From NCBI RefSeq assembly GCF_052324685.1, contig NW_027506902.1:787967-851966 (forward strand): a stretch of 64,000 nt of DNA, read 5' to 3'. Positions within the stretch are counted from its first letter, which is position 1; every line of letters starts with the position of its first letter. Of the stretch, positions 24,201 to 56,455 are shown piece by piece. Under the pieces are notes generated by a model. The model was not told the origin of the DNA, searched no databases, and worked only from the letters and a program-made list of their open reading frames with translations. The stretch is from Brachyhypopomus gauderio (taxonomy: Eukaryota > Chordata > Actinopteri > Gymnotiformes > Hypopomidae). A program made the position numbers and the translations under genes.

Positions 24201-24775
24201 CCTACCAGGCCGACAGGGAGACGCCGTTCCCCTGGAGTGTGGGTAAGCGCTGCGCTCGCCCCTGCCGTCCGCACCGCCTCTGCTCATAAAGAGAGCAGCA
24301 GCACCACTAGACCGAGCCACGGCGGCACAAACGTCCTGCGTGAGCACGGTGCACAAGTATTAACCTGCTGTGGTGTTTCGTTGTCAGGCGAAGACATGAC
24401 GCTGGAAGGCAGACGGCAGCTTGCTCTCTTCCTGGTGAGGGGGCCGAGCCTTCCTAACGCCGTTACCCTGCTTTACCCGTACTCGCCCTATTTGTTCAGG
24501 GCTTCGGTGGTTTGGTACAGTTGATGTTCTGTATCAATAGAGATGTCAGACAGGAGCACACCAGCACCGAATTTTTGATTTAGAGAACACTATATATGGC
24601 AGTTTTAAAAGCATTTCTGTCACCTCTTCACATTTGTAGCTTCTGAAGAGATAAAAATGTTCTAGAACCTTTTCCTACTCTTCTGTCCCAGGCCCGGAAG
24701 TACATGAGGAATTTTGAGACAACACATTGCACTCCGCTCCCTATATCCGAGTTCCACACCCCCTGGAAGCTGTAG
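18671..24775 (+). CDS. abhd16a: Phosphatidylserine lipase ABHD16A
   Basis: An alpha/beta-hydrolase of internal membranes that hydrolyses phosphatidylserine to lysophosphatidylserine. Twenty exons, all in phase: 18671-18772, 19107-19163, 19747-19813, 20650-20736, 21015-21100, 21220-21293, 21416-21523, 21727-21841, 21931-22032, 22125-22188, 22280-22329, 22859-22982, 23143-23247, 23379-23442, 23551-23607, 23751-23813, 23983-24059, 24144-24242, 24388-24434, 24692-24775; 543 aa, close to the mammalian length of about 558. Two hydrophobic segments (around WSLSYYSSPLILCYLYR and YVGTALVCLLGVACLRG) precede the hydrolase. The nucleophile elbow is VVYAWSIGGFT, and a likely catalytic Asp lies in VVLDASFDDLLPLALKVMP. 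The C-terminus is NFETTHCTPLP...HTPWKL. The start ATG (MAGLVWLRCFLGP) matches the family. In mammals the gene lies in the MHC class III region. Convergent with vars1. Confidence 0.97.
19281..19463. mobile_element. Candidate short DNA element with inverted ends
   Basis: Within abhd16a intron 2. The left part contains GGGGTATTCAAATCACAGTC, and the right part contains the inverted motif GATTTGAATAC. The internal GAGTCAGGTGTGATGA motif resembles abundant non-autonomous fish repeats. No target duplication was established. Confidence 0.45.
21178..21206. repeat. C29 run before abhd16a exon 6
   Basis: Twenty-nine C residues end 13 bp before the exon at 21220 and form the bulk of its polypyrimidine tract. 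Confidence 0.9.
22835..22853. repeat. C19 run before abhd16a exon 12
   Basis: Nineteen C residues end 5 bp before the exon at 22859, followed only by ACCAG. Confidence 0.9.
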
Positions 24776-25207
24776 CAACAGCAGGAGGAAAGATGGGGAA
24801 GACGAAACAGATGAAGCGAGAGAGAGAGACAACAGCAGAAATCCAGGAGAAGCACAGGAAGTGTTCGGCAGGGACTCGGCGTCGGTCCTGACTGCCGAGA
24901 GCGTTTTTGTCAGCCGGTTGTCTGCATGGTTTGGTACATGTCTGGTGTTTTTGTTTGCTTGGTTTAGTTTTAAACTCTGTTTTATGTTTTACTCCAAACC
25001 TCCGTGGTAGTGTTTAAGGTTGTTGAGATGGAGGCCGCCTGGTGCAGCTCGGACTGTAATCTGCCGGGACGTTCGTTCTCGCTGGTGGAAAGTTCATTAC
25101 AGAGGGATTCGTCCCCTTTCTCTCTTCTGTCCATTTTGTGAGCACTCCTATGAAACTGACTTGTACCCTAAAATGATGCCCTGGATGTTATTGTATTAAT
25201 TGTGCAT

Positions 25208-25213
25208 AATAAA
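25208..25213 (+). terminator. abhd16a: abhd16a polyadenylation signal
   Basis: AATAAA about 430 bp downstream of the stop codon, followed by a T-rich stretch. Confidence 0.75.
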
Positions 25214-25594
25214 GATGTGAGACTGTTATTAGTCTGAACCTTGGAGAATCCATTTGGTCAAGTAAAAAACATAATAATCATCTCCTGCTGCCTCTGGTAT
25301 AATTAACTCTGATTAAAGCACACACCTGTAGTTTTAAATGAAAATGATTAAAGGGGCCTACATTGCAATTTGAAGTGCACTTCACCTCAAAATGCTCAGT
25401 ATAGGTGGTGACAGGTTATTTTTGAAAGGTCTGCAACCATACACATCCTCGAGGATGAGGGTTGGTGATGGCAACAGCGGCTGAACCATAAGACGCTCGT
25501 GCTGTGCCGGTGGAACGGGAGTTTAACGCTACAGCCGCAGCCCTCACCACCCACAAAGAAGGACAGGCAAACAGGATATGAACTAATATTGAGA

Positions 25595-25600
25595 TTTAAT
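25595..25600 (-). terminator. vars1: vars1 polyadenylation signal candidate
   Basis: ATTAAA on the minus strand about 100 bp after the vars1 stop codon. No AATAAA was seen closer. It faces the abhd16a signal across about 380 bp. Confidence 0.5.
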
Positions 25601-25698
25601 ATGGTTCTCCTTAAGGAGATCTCTTGTGTAGCAGAGATGAATGGCTCAAACGATCAGTGTAAAAAGCTAACGAAGGATGAGGAGAGGCGAGTCGGACG

Positions 25699-46421
<20,723 letters not shown>

Positions 46422-46429
46422 CTCTGAGG

Positions 46430-46530
46430 GAGGGAGGAGGAGGAGGAGAGATTGGGGGGGGGTTGGAGAGGAGAGGAGGGGGGGGTGGGGGGGGGGGGGT
46501 TGGAGAGGAGAGGGGGGGGGGGGGGGGGGG
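46430..46530. repeat. G-rich tract at the vars1 first-intron acceptor
   Basis: Long G runs (for example about 46509-46530) broken by GGAGAGGAG. On the vars1 strand this is the C/T-rich tract before the acceptor at 46424-46425 (AG just before AGATGG). Confidence 0.85.
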
Positions 46531-47002
46531 GTTAGAGAACCAAAGTAAAAACGTACAACGTACTAGCCTCAGGGAGATGTTGTGATTTCACTTTCGATTT
46601 GCTTTTTAAAGCAGGACTCTAATATCCGGGTAGAATAGCTCAACACTGTATGGACTGTTTAGTCATACTGGGTTAGCATAGCTAGCTCCTACTTTTATTC
46701 AAGTGTATCAGCAATTATGAGATTATAAAAAAAAAAAACGAAACAATGTTATTAACAACCAGCTGAAAAGCGACCTATTTTTCATGAATATGTAGAAAAA
46801 GAAAACACACAAGTGAACCACATACGGTACACACCAGCAGAGAAGCGAGGTAAACTACACATGCCCACTCACTTGACAGGCTGGTGGCTAATGTAAGCCC
46901 GTACTAAAGCTTAATAGTAAGTGTGACAATTTTTGATATGTTCGTTCACTTTTGCACATTCGTTCTTACTGAAATAAACTCTCACAGCGCTTCTTAACTC
47001 AC

Positions 47003-47060
47003 CTTCGGGGAGTAGAAAACGTCAAACTAGTGCCGCATGTGGGGGAGCCAAAAGCTGAAG
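47003..47060 (-). promoter_or_regulatory. vars1: vars1 5' UTR exon and promoter side
   Basis: A minus-strand donor, CCCGAAG followed by GTGAGT, lies at 47003, and an acceptor lies 2 bp before the start codon, implying a non-coding first exon here and an intron of about 580 bp. The 5' limit is approximate. The promoter would lie at about 47.05-47.3 kb. Confidence 0.55.
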
Positions 47061-47994
47061 ATTTTGCCGTAAAGCTGTGCCAGTTGACGTAAAGCAAACT
47101 TGTCTGACGCAACCACTGAATCAAACCCAGAACACGTAATGGCATAACGTGAGGAAATTAACTCAGCTGTTCACTTTATAACTACGTAATGTCTTCGTCA
47201 TGTACGCATCATGGGTTGCATCTGGCCTAAGAATAAGATGAGATAATACACGCTGTTTATTTTTTATTGCACATTATAGGTAATGCAAAAACCTTAAAAT
47301 AATGACCTATAGATAACCTATAAGATTTATATCGCCAAATTCAGGGTGTTTTTGTTTGTATCTGCATACGCTATCATTTTATACATTTCAGTTAGATTAG
47401 GTTCGACAGGTAGGTGGGGTTCAATCTTCATTTACAGAAGACCCAGTGGAGATACACAATTTTAGAAGCGTAAAATACCACTTTGATTTTAGAAAAACAT
47501 TTAAATAATGCCTCGCCCTTTATGGATGCACCACCCATAACTAAATTAACAAATAGTCAAATAATTAATTTAATTAAGTTTAAACTCGATACTGAAAACC
47601 TGAAACTTCCTTCAGGATCAATAAAGAATCCTTCTAAAACGAATTTTCACAAGTTTTCACAATAAAATTACATTAATTAATAATAAAAGCTAACCAAAAT
47701 ATCACAAATAAAATGAAAGAAAATAAAATGGTCCTGTCAGGTCCTACACTCCCACACTGGCTTGGAAATGCCGGCCCTGAACTGTGGACCAGGTCAAGAA
47801 ACATGCAGCTTCACCAGTTCAGTGACACCCTTCCACCTTATTCTCATTTATTCATAAACATTTCCAAGTTTTTAATCATTATTCATCTGACCTCTTCAAC
47901 ACTTCAGCAAATAATAATCTATTTGATGCACTGTGTATTTCATGATTTAGCAGAAATAAATCACACAAGAATGTATAAATCCGAGAATCGAAGC
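47061..47994. other. Intergenic region between vars1 and the ENDOD1-like gene
   Basis: AT-rich, with no coding exon seen. It should hold the vars1 promoter on its left side and the end of the ENDOD1-like transcript on its right. Confidence 0.6.
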
Positions 47995-48000
47995 TTTATT
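47995..48000 (-). terminator. Polyadenylation signal of the ENDOD1-like gene
   Basis: AATAAA on the minus strand about 850 bp after the stop codon at 48847, implying a long 3' UTR. Confidence 0.65.
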
Positions 48001-48846
48001 GAGATACCACGCATGGTTAAATATAGTCTTCATACCAGCTGTCCCAAGTTCCACAAGGACATATGGATCTGTTTCAGTGTGGGACTGAGTGGACTCTGAT
48101 TGGTTCCAGGTTCCGCGGTCCTGGCAATGGTGTAAAAAGCGCTTGGCTGACACCGAAATCCCATCTGCAGTTAGTCTTTTGCCACAGAATGATCTGTTCT
48201 CTGTCTAAGCAGCAGAGATATTTGCATAAGGTTGAGGAAGGCATATCTGGCCAGATGAACAATAAGGAAGAAACAGACTCAGAATTTCTGAGGTGCTGTT
48301 TGTAATGAAAGCTTACTGACAACCACCTAACTTCACAGAGTGGGCGGAGGGGTGAGATGACGCAGCAGAAATGGAGACTGCACTAGCCATTACACAGCAT
48401 GGCTCTAAATACCACAGCACAGCCCAAAATACACAAAAAACCACACACATATATGCACTCAAATATAATGACATTCTCAGACCAATAATACCAAATGTTT
48501 TAAATCTAAAGACCAGCACATTTGCCTTGTAAATCCCTCAGTGGAATAGAAAGCCCTTAACCCCAACCCTTAAACCCACCCTGACAGGATGTAGACATGC
48601 ATTCTTACAAAAGTTGTACATCATTAAGACCTCCAAAGAGAGCTGCAGACCCTTACACCATCTAAACTTCATGTTCTGTTCAGTTCCATCACTGCCAGTT
48701 CACTGTACCTCCTCCATAGGCCAGAAATAATGTGACCAAAGCAGTCTGTGCTGACGTTTGGCTCGTCTTCTAACAGGAAGGTACTGATAGCACAATGCAG
48801 TATGCACAAGCTTGGAAGCATACAGAGAAATACATATTCTATTTTC

Positions 48847-50972
48847 TCACTCTCCTCCAAAAGCCTCCTGGACATTTTCTATGGTACGATCCACCACCCC
48901 TCCCATTATACCCTGCAGCATGTAAAGCAGGAAACCCACCCCCCTTTGACTCCTCCAGACCAGAGTCCCCACCCCCTCTCCCACTACCCGCGACTGCTGC
49001 ATCATCTCAGAGGTCACGGTGCCCAGGTATACCCCCAGCTGCTGGCCTACCCACCCCACCACAGCCACGCCCACATCCCAGCCCTCCTCCAGCACCCCGA
49101 TCACCAGCCCCAGGACGTCACACGCCAGTGTGCCTGTGCCTACCAGCCCTTCCTGACACGAGAACAACAGAGTAATGCTCAGTGTGCTCACGCAGTTGTA
49201 GACTGAGCAGACGCCCATCTTGCCCACTTTGTACACGATGTCCCATGCACCCCCCACCCCAGAGGCCACGTCAGAGGCTATGTTCTGGGTCAGGGTGAGG
49301 CTGTCGAAGGGCACCGCCGCCAACACGGTGGCGTCCTCCCACAGGACATACGTGAACCGAGAGAGGAGGTTGGCGAGGGTGGAGGCAACAACGGAAAAGG
49401 GAATGCAGAGGATGGAGGCGATGGATGAAAGGATGCGGAGCAGGATGCTGCTTTCTTCAGCCTCTGTGGTCTCCTCGAGTTCGGGTTTGTCTTCGAGCTC
49501 CGTGGCGTGTAACGACGTCTCCTCCTCCTCACCTCCGCGGGTGGTCTGCTCCTTGCCCACCTCAGCCACATGCAGGTCCTGGTTGTGTGCTTGGCTGCTG
49601 TCTAGACCCTCTTTCATGAAGGACATCGCCACCTTCACTTCCTGGCCTCCGCTCTCCCCACAGCCCCCTGAAAACATCTCCTGGACTCCCACCAGCTCCT
49701 CCAGTTCCTTCACAGTCACAGTCCTCAGCTCCTCGTCTCCCTCCTGTATCATCCCCTCACTGAAGCTCCCGGTCCCGTCCGGCACCACGCAACACGCCAC
49801 TGACCACAGCACCCCTGCCTGGAACCCGTTCAGCCCCCCTACACCACTCTGCACGTACACATCCCCCCCTGCATTGGAGCACTGTGGTATAACCCTGCTC
49901 CCTACCACCTCAGCAGTGAGAGAGTCTATTTTATGGAGAGGGGAGGCCACGGCAGGTGGAGCTGCATTTCGCCCCCTCTTGTACAGGGCTGGCACAAACA
50001 CAGCAGACTCTTCACCAGCGTCTTCTGTCCAACTTTCATCCTGAAAATGCATTTAAGAGATGTAGAAGAACATTTATTGTGGGAACGTTTTCTTTAAACG
50101 AAACAAATTTTAATGTGGGAAAATAATGAATGATTGCATTGTTGCCTTCATGCATCACATACTGAGAAAGAAAATATTCTTTTGTAACTGAATGAGAGAA
50201 CAAATCTGCTCTGTGTAAATTGTTAAATGGATCCGTTTACCGAACATAAACAACACATACTACAACTTTTGTAGCGTTTTGCATGTCTTTCTAGTCTACA
50301 TTTCTCCTTCAGTCCCTAAAACAAGGTGTCACCTCACTTGTCAATTCAAGTTTTTCAGGCTCACACAACACAACCTCAATCACTCTTGACATTATGAAAC
50401 TATGGAATTATCTGTAATCTTTCAAACTCTGTCAGCAAAAACCAATTACAGTACTTCATTCTAAACCAGTGGTTCCAACACTAAAAGGGAAACAGTATGA
50501 AGTGGCCAAGCTGTATGAAATCGCTCCACCAGCTGGAGCCACACAGTGACAATGCAGTTTAGCTGCAGCTCAAATCTCGACTCCCACTTCCCCTGACAAC
50601 AAACGTACTGCAGTGTGGTAAAGAAAAGGCGAGCGTAACTCGGGCGAAGGACGGCCCGACTCAGGCAGGCGACCTTACCCCCTCCGGTGCGGCGCCTCTC
50701 CCCCACCCGTTGTGTGGACTCAGATGGAAGGCCGTGTAGATGGCGGTCCCGCTCCCTGGGTCGTGGAGCGTCGTGAAGGATCGTCCATCCGTCAGCTCGT
50801 GACACTCCACGCGCAGGCCGGACTGGGCGACACCGGCCGGCGGAGCGTGCCCGTAGAAGCTGCTCTCGCAGTTGGGCGGATCAGCCCCCGAGGCGACGGG
50901 TCTGAGCGTTAGGGCCAGCAGGCCCAGGGTGACCCACGCACACCCACCGCTGCTCTGTGCTACGGCCGGCAT
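48847..50972 (-). CDS. ENDOD1-like secreted/membrane protein with degenerate nuclease domain
   Basis: Two exons: 50679-50972 (donor GTAAGG) and 48847-50040 (acceptor TTTTCAG), phase 0, 495 aa. The first ATG gives MPAVAQSSGG and a hydrophobic leader (VTLGLLALTL). It is followed by CESSFYGHAPPAG, CHELTDGRSFTTLHD and IYTAFHLS, as in the N-terminal part of endonuclease-domain-containing 1 proteins. Exon 2 continues with VIPQCSNAGGDVYVQSGVGG and VLWSVACCV, the last part of that domain. The intervening segment with the DRGH nucleophile motif is missing. Residues about 300-495 are rich in hydrophobic stretches (ILCIPFSVVASTLANLL, LGLVIGVLEEGWDVGVAVVG) that could associate with membrane. Without the metal-binding histidine, nuclease activity is unlikely. 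The family match is moderate. Confidence 0.72.
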
Positions 50973-52438
50973 GACCAACGCGAGCCAGCTCCCCCCAGCA
51001 CTGCAGCCTGCCGCCGTCTGCTACTGCCAGCACTGAAGAGGCAATTACAGTCAACAAGATCCTGCAAGTATAGCCCTCCACCTCCCTCCCTCCCTCGCTC
51101 TCTCTCTCCCTCCCTCCCCTCCCGTCCTCTTCTCCACATTCTGCATCTGCACTCTCAGCTATGCAGAAAGAGCCTTGCCGTCTCTCTTTTGTAAATTGGT
51201 TTCTTTGACAACGATGTACACAATGTACACAAACCTGCACACACACCCTCACACGCCTATTACAATTACCTGCAAGTCAGCATTCTCCAACATGCACACC
51301 TACACAAAAACACTCACATTCTCTGAGATTAATGTGTGTAAGAGGTCCTGAATCACGTTTGCCTGGTGGGAGTCATAACTATAGCAGACGGCGTGGCTTT
51401 AAAGACGAGCAAGACCCACGTGCCCTTCATGAGGACGTAACTTAAGGCCATCAAACTGCAGGCGTGATCATAAACATGAAGGCCGTGGTAAGCGAGCACA
51501 GGTCGCGACCCTCTCGATGATGTAACAGCTCTGACATGAGCACAAAAACACTCAGAATGACAAAGCGTCTTGAATCCTTTAATTCCCGTATAAGGGAAAA
51601 AAATAAACTTGCATTAGAAACGGATCAGGCAAAGAAGTCGCCTGTGGAGGGGAGTCCGGGCTATGTTGGTATGTGCAGTGAGCCAGAGGACAGTGTGTCG
51701 TAACACTACACTGTACAGCTGCGTGTTCCAGCTTGGATTTAGGAGCTTACAGGTAAAATAGGTGTGGCTGTGGGAGAGAGAGAGACAGTGACTCTCAGCT
51801 CTACCAACGTGTCTGTTTCAGGGCTTTACCCTCTTAACACAACTCCAGTGACACCATCTGCAAAATGACATACCGGTACTTCAGTGAACAGTCAGCGTGT
51901 ACACATACACAGTGTAGCAATCACTTAACCCTAGGTGTTTCTGCACATCCACACTCACAACACACAAGACTCACAACACATATTACAAATGAAATCAGTA
52001 CTTAAATGAAACAAACCCCCAGCATAATCAAATAATTTCAGTTGGAAAATACAATAATGCTATTAGCACCCGTTACATGGATAAGAATTCCAGGCTGTTA
52101 GATTCCAATCTGATAACAGTTGGTATTATATAGGGTGTGAGCAGGCTAGACAAATCACGGGTTCTCTCTAGACCACAGGAGGGCATTTCCTGCTGCAACA
52201 TACATGGTTACATTTCTGAACTGATTCAGGACATGATGAGGAAAGTCATGTTTTGGGAAGGCTGTGAGTAAAGAGAGCACAGTGGAGGGTTCACCCAGAG
52301 GTCACGCACTGCCTGGCATTATCGTATTAACTCTTCGTTTCTCACAGTTTCTCAGGCTTTGGTCTTCAGCTAATGTCCACAAGTGCACTTCAGCATTCAT
52401 AAAGAGCTTTACACAAATATATATATATATATTTTTTT
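50973..52438. other. Intergenic region between the ENDOD1-like gene and ino80e
   Basis: Contains the promoter side of the ENDOD1-like gene (pyrimidine-rich CTCC repeats at about 51080-51125) and the end of the ino80e transcript. No other coding exon was recognised. Confidence 0.6.
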
Positions 52439-52444
52439 TTTATT
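52439..52444 (-). terminator. ino80e: ino80e polyadenylation signal candidate
   Basis: AATAAA on the minus strand about 560 bp after the stop codon. Confidence 0.55.
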
Positions 52445-52538
52445 AAAGCTTCACCTTTATAACTGGTGAAAAAGATAATGAGGTACAGCAGTAAGCTATA
52501 TTTTAGCATACCATATCCAACCATATTTTACCTCAGAA

Positions 52539-52560
52539 CCCCCCCCCCCCCCCCCCCCCC
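52539..52560. repeat. C22 homopolymer in the ino80e 3' UTR
   Basis: Twenty-two C on the plus strand, so a G22 run in the predicted transcript. Confidence 0.85.
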
Positions 52561-53005
52561 ACGGCACTCAAAACAATGTGGAACATTACAGTAATAGCTG
52601 CCAGAGTACTTATCAGTCAGCCTGACAACTTCACTCACCACCAGCAAAACAAAGCAACAGAAGGAAATATTGAGTAATGCGTTTGAGCTCTCATACCTTA
52701 CAAATCACCATTTTGATGTGGTTACCCATGTAGTTCCGTGTAACACAGGAGACTACCGGCTGAAGAAAGCTACTCCATGCATTACTCACAGGCTTTGGAC
52801 GGCTTCTCCAAAACACTCAAGTGACTTATACTGACATTTAAAGTAATATGGTTATCATAAATACAGTTCTGATGCAATTGCCTGGTCCAGGCTATACTTC
52901 CACGCTAACAGTCACTGATACGTTGATGTTGCTAGGCGAGGATGAAGAAGAACCTCATTGAGGTCTGATGGTAGATCCTCACTGGGACCCGTGACTGCTT
53001 CAGCT

Positions 53006-53252
53006 TCACTCGTTGGGGATGTCGATGACTAGCTCTGCTTCTTCACCCTCACCCCGCTCCTCCTCTCCTCCGTCGCTCTCTCCATCGCTCTCGCCCTCCT
53101 CCTCGGCCGTGTCTCCGCTCAGCATCTGTCGCGGGACCCAGCTGAAGGGGCCCGATGCTCCCGCGGACACAGCACTCCCTGCCGGGTAGTTTGACGCCAA
53201 GGTAGGCACCACCTGTGAAAGAGAGGAGAGAGTGGCACAGAGAGGGTGGGGA

Positions 53253-53291
<39 letters not shown>

Positions 53292-53454
53292 TGTGAAAGA
53301 ATATGAGAGAAAAGTGAGATCATAAGAGAGAGTGAGAGTGGTTGTTTTGATGATTACGCATCTTCATTAACATTACTGATTGTTAAAGTGGGCCACAGTG
53401 ATGAATTATGAACGCCTCTCCAGGCATCATGTGCTGGTTTCTATCCCTTCCTCT

Positions 53455-53505
<51 letters not shown>

Positions 53506-54852
53506 TTTCCTGCTGGCTCTTTCTTTTGTTTGGTTGGTTTTGCTTTTCTCTCTTTCTTCACTCGCTCAGCAGAGGGAGCCAAATAGTCAGGAGGGAAGGG
53601 TAACTGTTCACCACACACACACACACACACACACACCCACACACACACACACGCACACACGCACGCACACACGCACACACGCACACACGCACACACGCAC
53701 ACATGCACGCACACACACACGCACACACGCACGCACGCACGCACACACACCCCCACACCCACCCACAAACACACAGACATCCACACAGTGTGCACCCCCA
53801 AAAGATTTGTTTCCCCAGGTCCATAATGCGCAGATGATGTGACAACATAAAAGAGAAAGAAAACAATGAGTGAATAAGATGACAAAATAACATGTGACAC
53901 AATACAAACGCAAAAACAAACAAACAAAACCAATAATGCTCTGAACCACAAAACCATGAGGAGATGTGTGATGAAGCAGGTGATGCAGTCTGAGCTGCCA
54001 TAGCACAATACTCACGGTGTTGAGATACTGCGAGGGTGTGGACGCCTGAAGAGAGCTGGCCCCGGAGCGAGAGAGGAGAGAGAGATGGGGGGATGAGGAT
54101 GAAGGAAGGGGCAGAATGCCAGGACTCCTTCTCCTGAGAAGACAACAGATAAATAGATCAGACAGGAACAATCAGAACTACAGACAAGGCTCGTTTGCCT
54201 TTGCAATCAAAAAGTCAGAAGGAAATGCTGGTGCAAGTCATAGGCATAGTTGTGTTCATGTTTTAGGATAAAATAAACAAATACAGGCAATTTAGACATT
54301 CCTCCACAATCACATTGATGTGCTGGTAATAGACTCGCCTTTTCCCTGCCTCCCTCTCCCTTTCTCTGGGTCCTTCTCCCTCACTGTCTGAAGAGGCTGT
54401 GGCATCCGAGTCTGCAAGACAAATATAAATTTGCGTGGCATGCCAATGAGTGCCAGAACTGCAGATTGAACAAATACATACCCGAAGAGTCCTCATCCAC
54501 ACGTTCATACTGCAACAGTCGGTCCAGCAGGAAGCTGAGATAAACATGTCAATATCAGTATGTGTCAATATGGGCTCTTTGGTTAAAATTAAGTGTGCAG
54601 TAACTCTTAATGCTAACAAAAGAGTTGAACCTTTTGTCTCTGGATACTTTTAACAGCTTTCTCTGGGCCCTTCTCAGTTCCTCTTGAAAACATTCTTGCT
54701 CCTAAAACGAAACTAAGTCAAATAACCGAGAATACATCAAATGCAATTAAATCACAGAGAGAAATACTTACGTAAACCAAAAATTTCAGTTTTCGCTTCA
54801 GGTTTTTATATTTCCGCTTGTAATCCACGTCTAATTCAGCCTGTCCGTTCAT
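53006..54852 (-). CDS. ino80e: INO80 complex subunit E
   Basis: A small accessory subunit of the INO80 ATP-dependent chromatin remodeller in the nucleus. Seven coding exons in phase: 54772-54852, 54631-54701, 54482-54534, 54339-54411, 54016-54133, 53505-53603, 53006-53212; 233 aa (human 244). The N-terminal coiled-coil core is almost unchanged from mammals ([48 protein letters not shown]). Then follow an acidic serine stretch ([14 protein letters not shown]), a Ser/Pro-rich middle ([13 protein letters not shown]), a lysine-rich patch and the conserved acidic end ELVIDIPNE. The exon 54339 donor appears to be GC (AAAAG then GCGAGT), because only that site keeps the frame. A non-coding first exon probably ends at 55133 (donor GTCAGT). 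Confidence 0.96.
53459..53504. repeat. (CT)n array fused to an ino80e donor
   Basis: On the ino80e strand the donor of exon 53505-53603 reads GTGAGAGAGAGA: the GA array begins at the splice site. Confidence 0.9.
53612..53770. repeat. Compound CA / GCAC repeat
   Basis: CA units interspersed with GCACACAC and GCACGCAC motifs over about 160 bp, beginning 9 bp from the acceptor of exon 53505-53603. It gives long Cys/Val-rich frames that are not genes. Confidence 0.92.
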
Positions 54853-55132
54853 GTCTGATAACGAAAGAACATGTGGACTTAGATAAAGCTCACTGACTAA
54901 AATGCAATTTTAATTCTGGTGCTTCTGGAAATATAAACGTACTTTGCAGGTTTCACGAATGTTACTGTGTGAAGCGCTAGCTAGCTAGCAACATAAAATA
55001 AGATACGAAAGTCGCACAGCTAGCTTGCTACTTAGGAATCAACAATATACTATTACTATTATACTGTTTTATTTGGAACTGCCTTTAAAGTGACTTTAGA
55101 CTGTTAGCTTCACACTGAATTAGCTAACTGAC

Positions 55133-55829
55133 CTGTGGAAATGCACATGAACGTTACTATGCAATTTGTTTACTTCCTCATACGTATCATTCATGCGCCG
55201 GAAATGAAATGGATTGGACTTTGGCAAAACTTTAATCCAAATAAGAGCAAACGTAAAACGAATAAGCCGCGGCTTTTATTGTGTATAAATATTTATTATT
55301 AATAACACAGTCAGTATTATTTATAAATTATCCTTGTTTCACATACCTTAGGTTGGGATGAAAGCATACTGAATTTTAAAGTCTTTAATCTTTAATTTGT
55401 GGAAGCTTCTAAATACTTGAATAAAACATGTGCAGTTAGATAACCATTTTTCCAAATAAGCATTTTAATCTAAAAAAAAAATGTAATGATGTATGAAATG
55501 ATCTTCAAAAAATAGTTTCTGACCTCTAAGTGGGGGGGGGGGGGGGGGGGGGGGGGTGTGGAGGAGGGGAGGGAGTGTGGATAACCAGAGAGTTACAGCA
55601 ATGTGTACTCGAACACATTTCCCATGGTGCTACAGGAGCTTCTCATCATCAATAGGTTTTTATTGTCATTCAGTTTTAGAAATATTTAGAAAATCTTTAG
55701 CAGACAGACCCTTCTTTATGAAACATAATGTTCTCTCTGTTTGCTCATGAAACAGACACATACACACACCCTTGCATACACACTTTCATACTCACACACA
55801 TGCTCACTCACACATGCACACACGCGCAT

Positions 55830-55889
<60 letters not shown>

Positions 55890-56301
55890 ACACACAGAGT
55901 CTTCTATAGAGCTTGCTGAGTGAAACATAAGCCCCTCCCTTTCTCGCCAACCCTGTCTGTCCTCTGACATTGTCTCTTGTTGCAGAGCAGCAGATAGACA
56001 GAAATAGAAAGCTCTTTTCTCACTGCCATAAATCGTGCTGTTCCGCAGCTCTGCGCTGCAGTTAAAGGCGCCCCCCCCCGCCCCCCACCTCTGCTTTACG
56101 CTTTACGCCTTGCACCTTTGTTGCTGATGTCTTATTATTCTAGCTCTGTGTCAGTGATACTGATGACACATTCGTAACCTTGATACTCACGTCAGGTATC
56201 TGTGTGTCATATGCTCTCTCATATGAGCTCTCCTTCCAGTTCCACCACTGACCAATCATTCTCCAGTGATCCTTTGATTTATTACATTGTCTCTGTCCTT
56301 G

Positions 56302-56346
<45 letters not shown>

Positions 56347-56455
56347 GCAGACAGACACATATGCCTACACAGCTGTTTTTAACCAAGCCCCCCGTCTCAC
56401 GTGTGATGTCCTGAGGTTTTGTCTACCTTTGCTTGGCGTTGAAGAGGAGACTGGG
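55133..56455. other. Shared upstream region of ino80e and the TRIM-like gene
   Basis: About 1.3 kb between two divergent genes. It holds the predicted non-coding first exon of ino80e (donor at 55133), a G25 run at 55532-55556, a CA array at 55833-55897 and a TC array at 56306-56341. No RING or B-box cysteine/histidine pattern was found on either strand. Confidence 0.6.
55532..55556. repeat. G25 homopolymer
   Basis: Twenty-five G residues in the divergent promoter region. Confidence 0.9.

Noticed and set aside
49220-50044. 274-codon plus-strand frame
   Set aside because: Antisense shadow of the second exon of the ENDOD1-like gene; Ser-rich, no domain.
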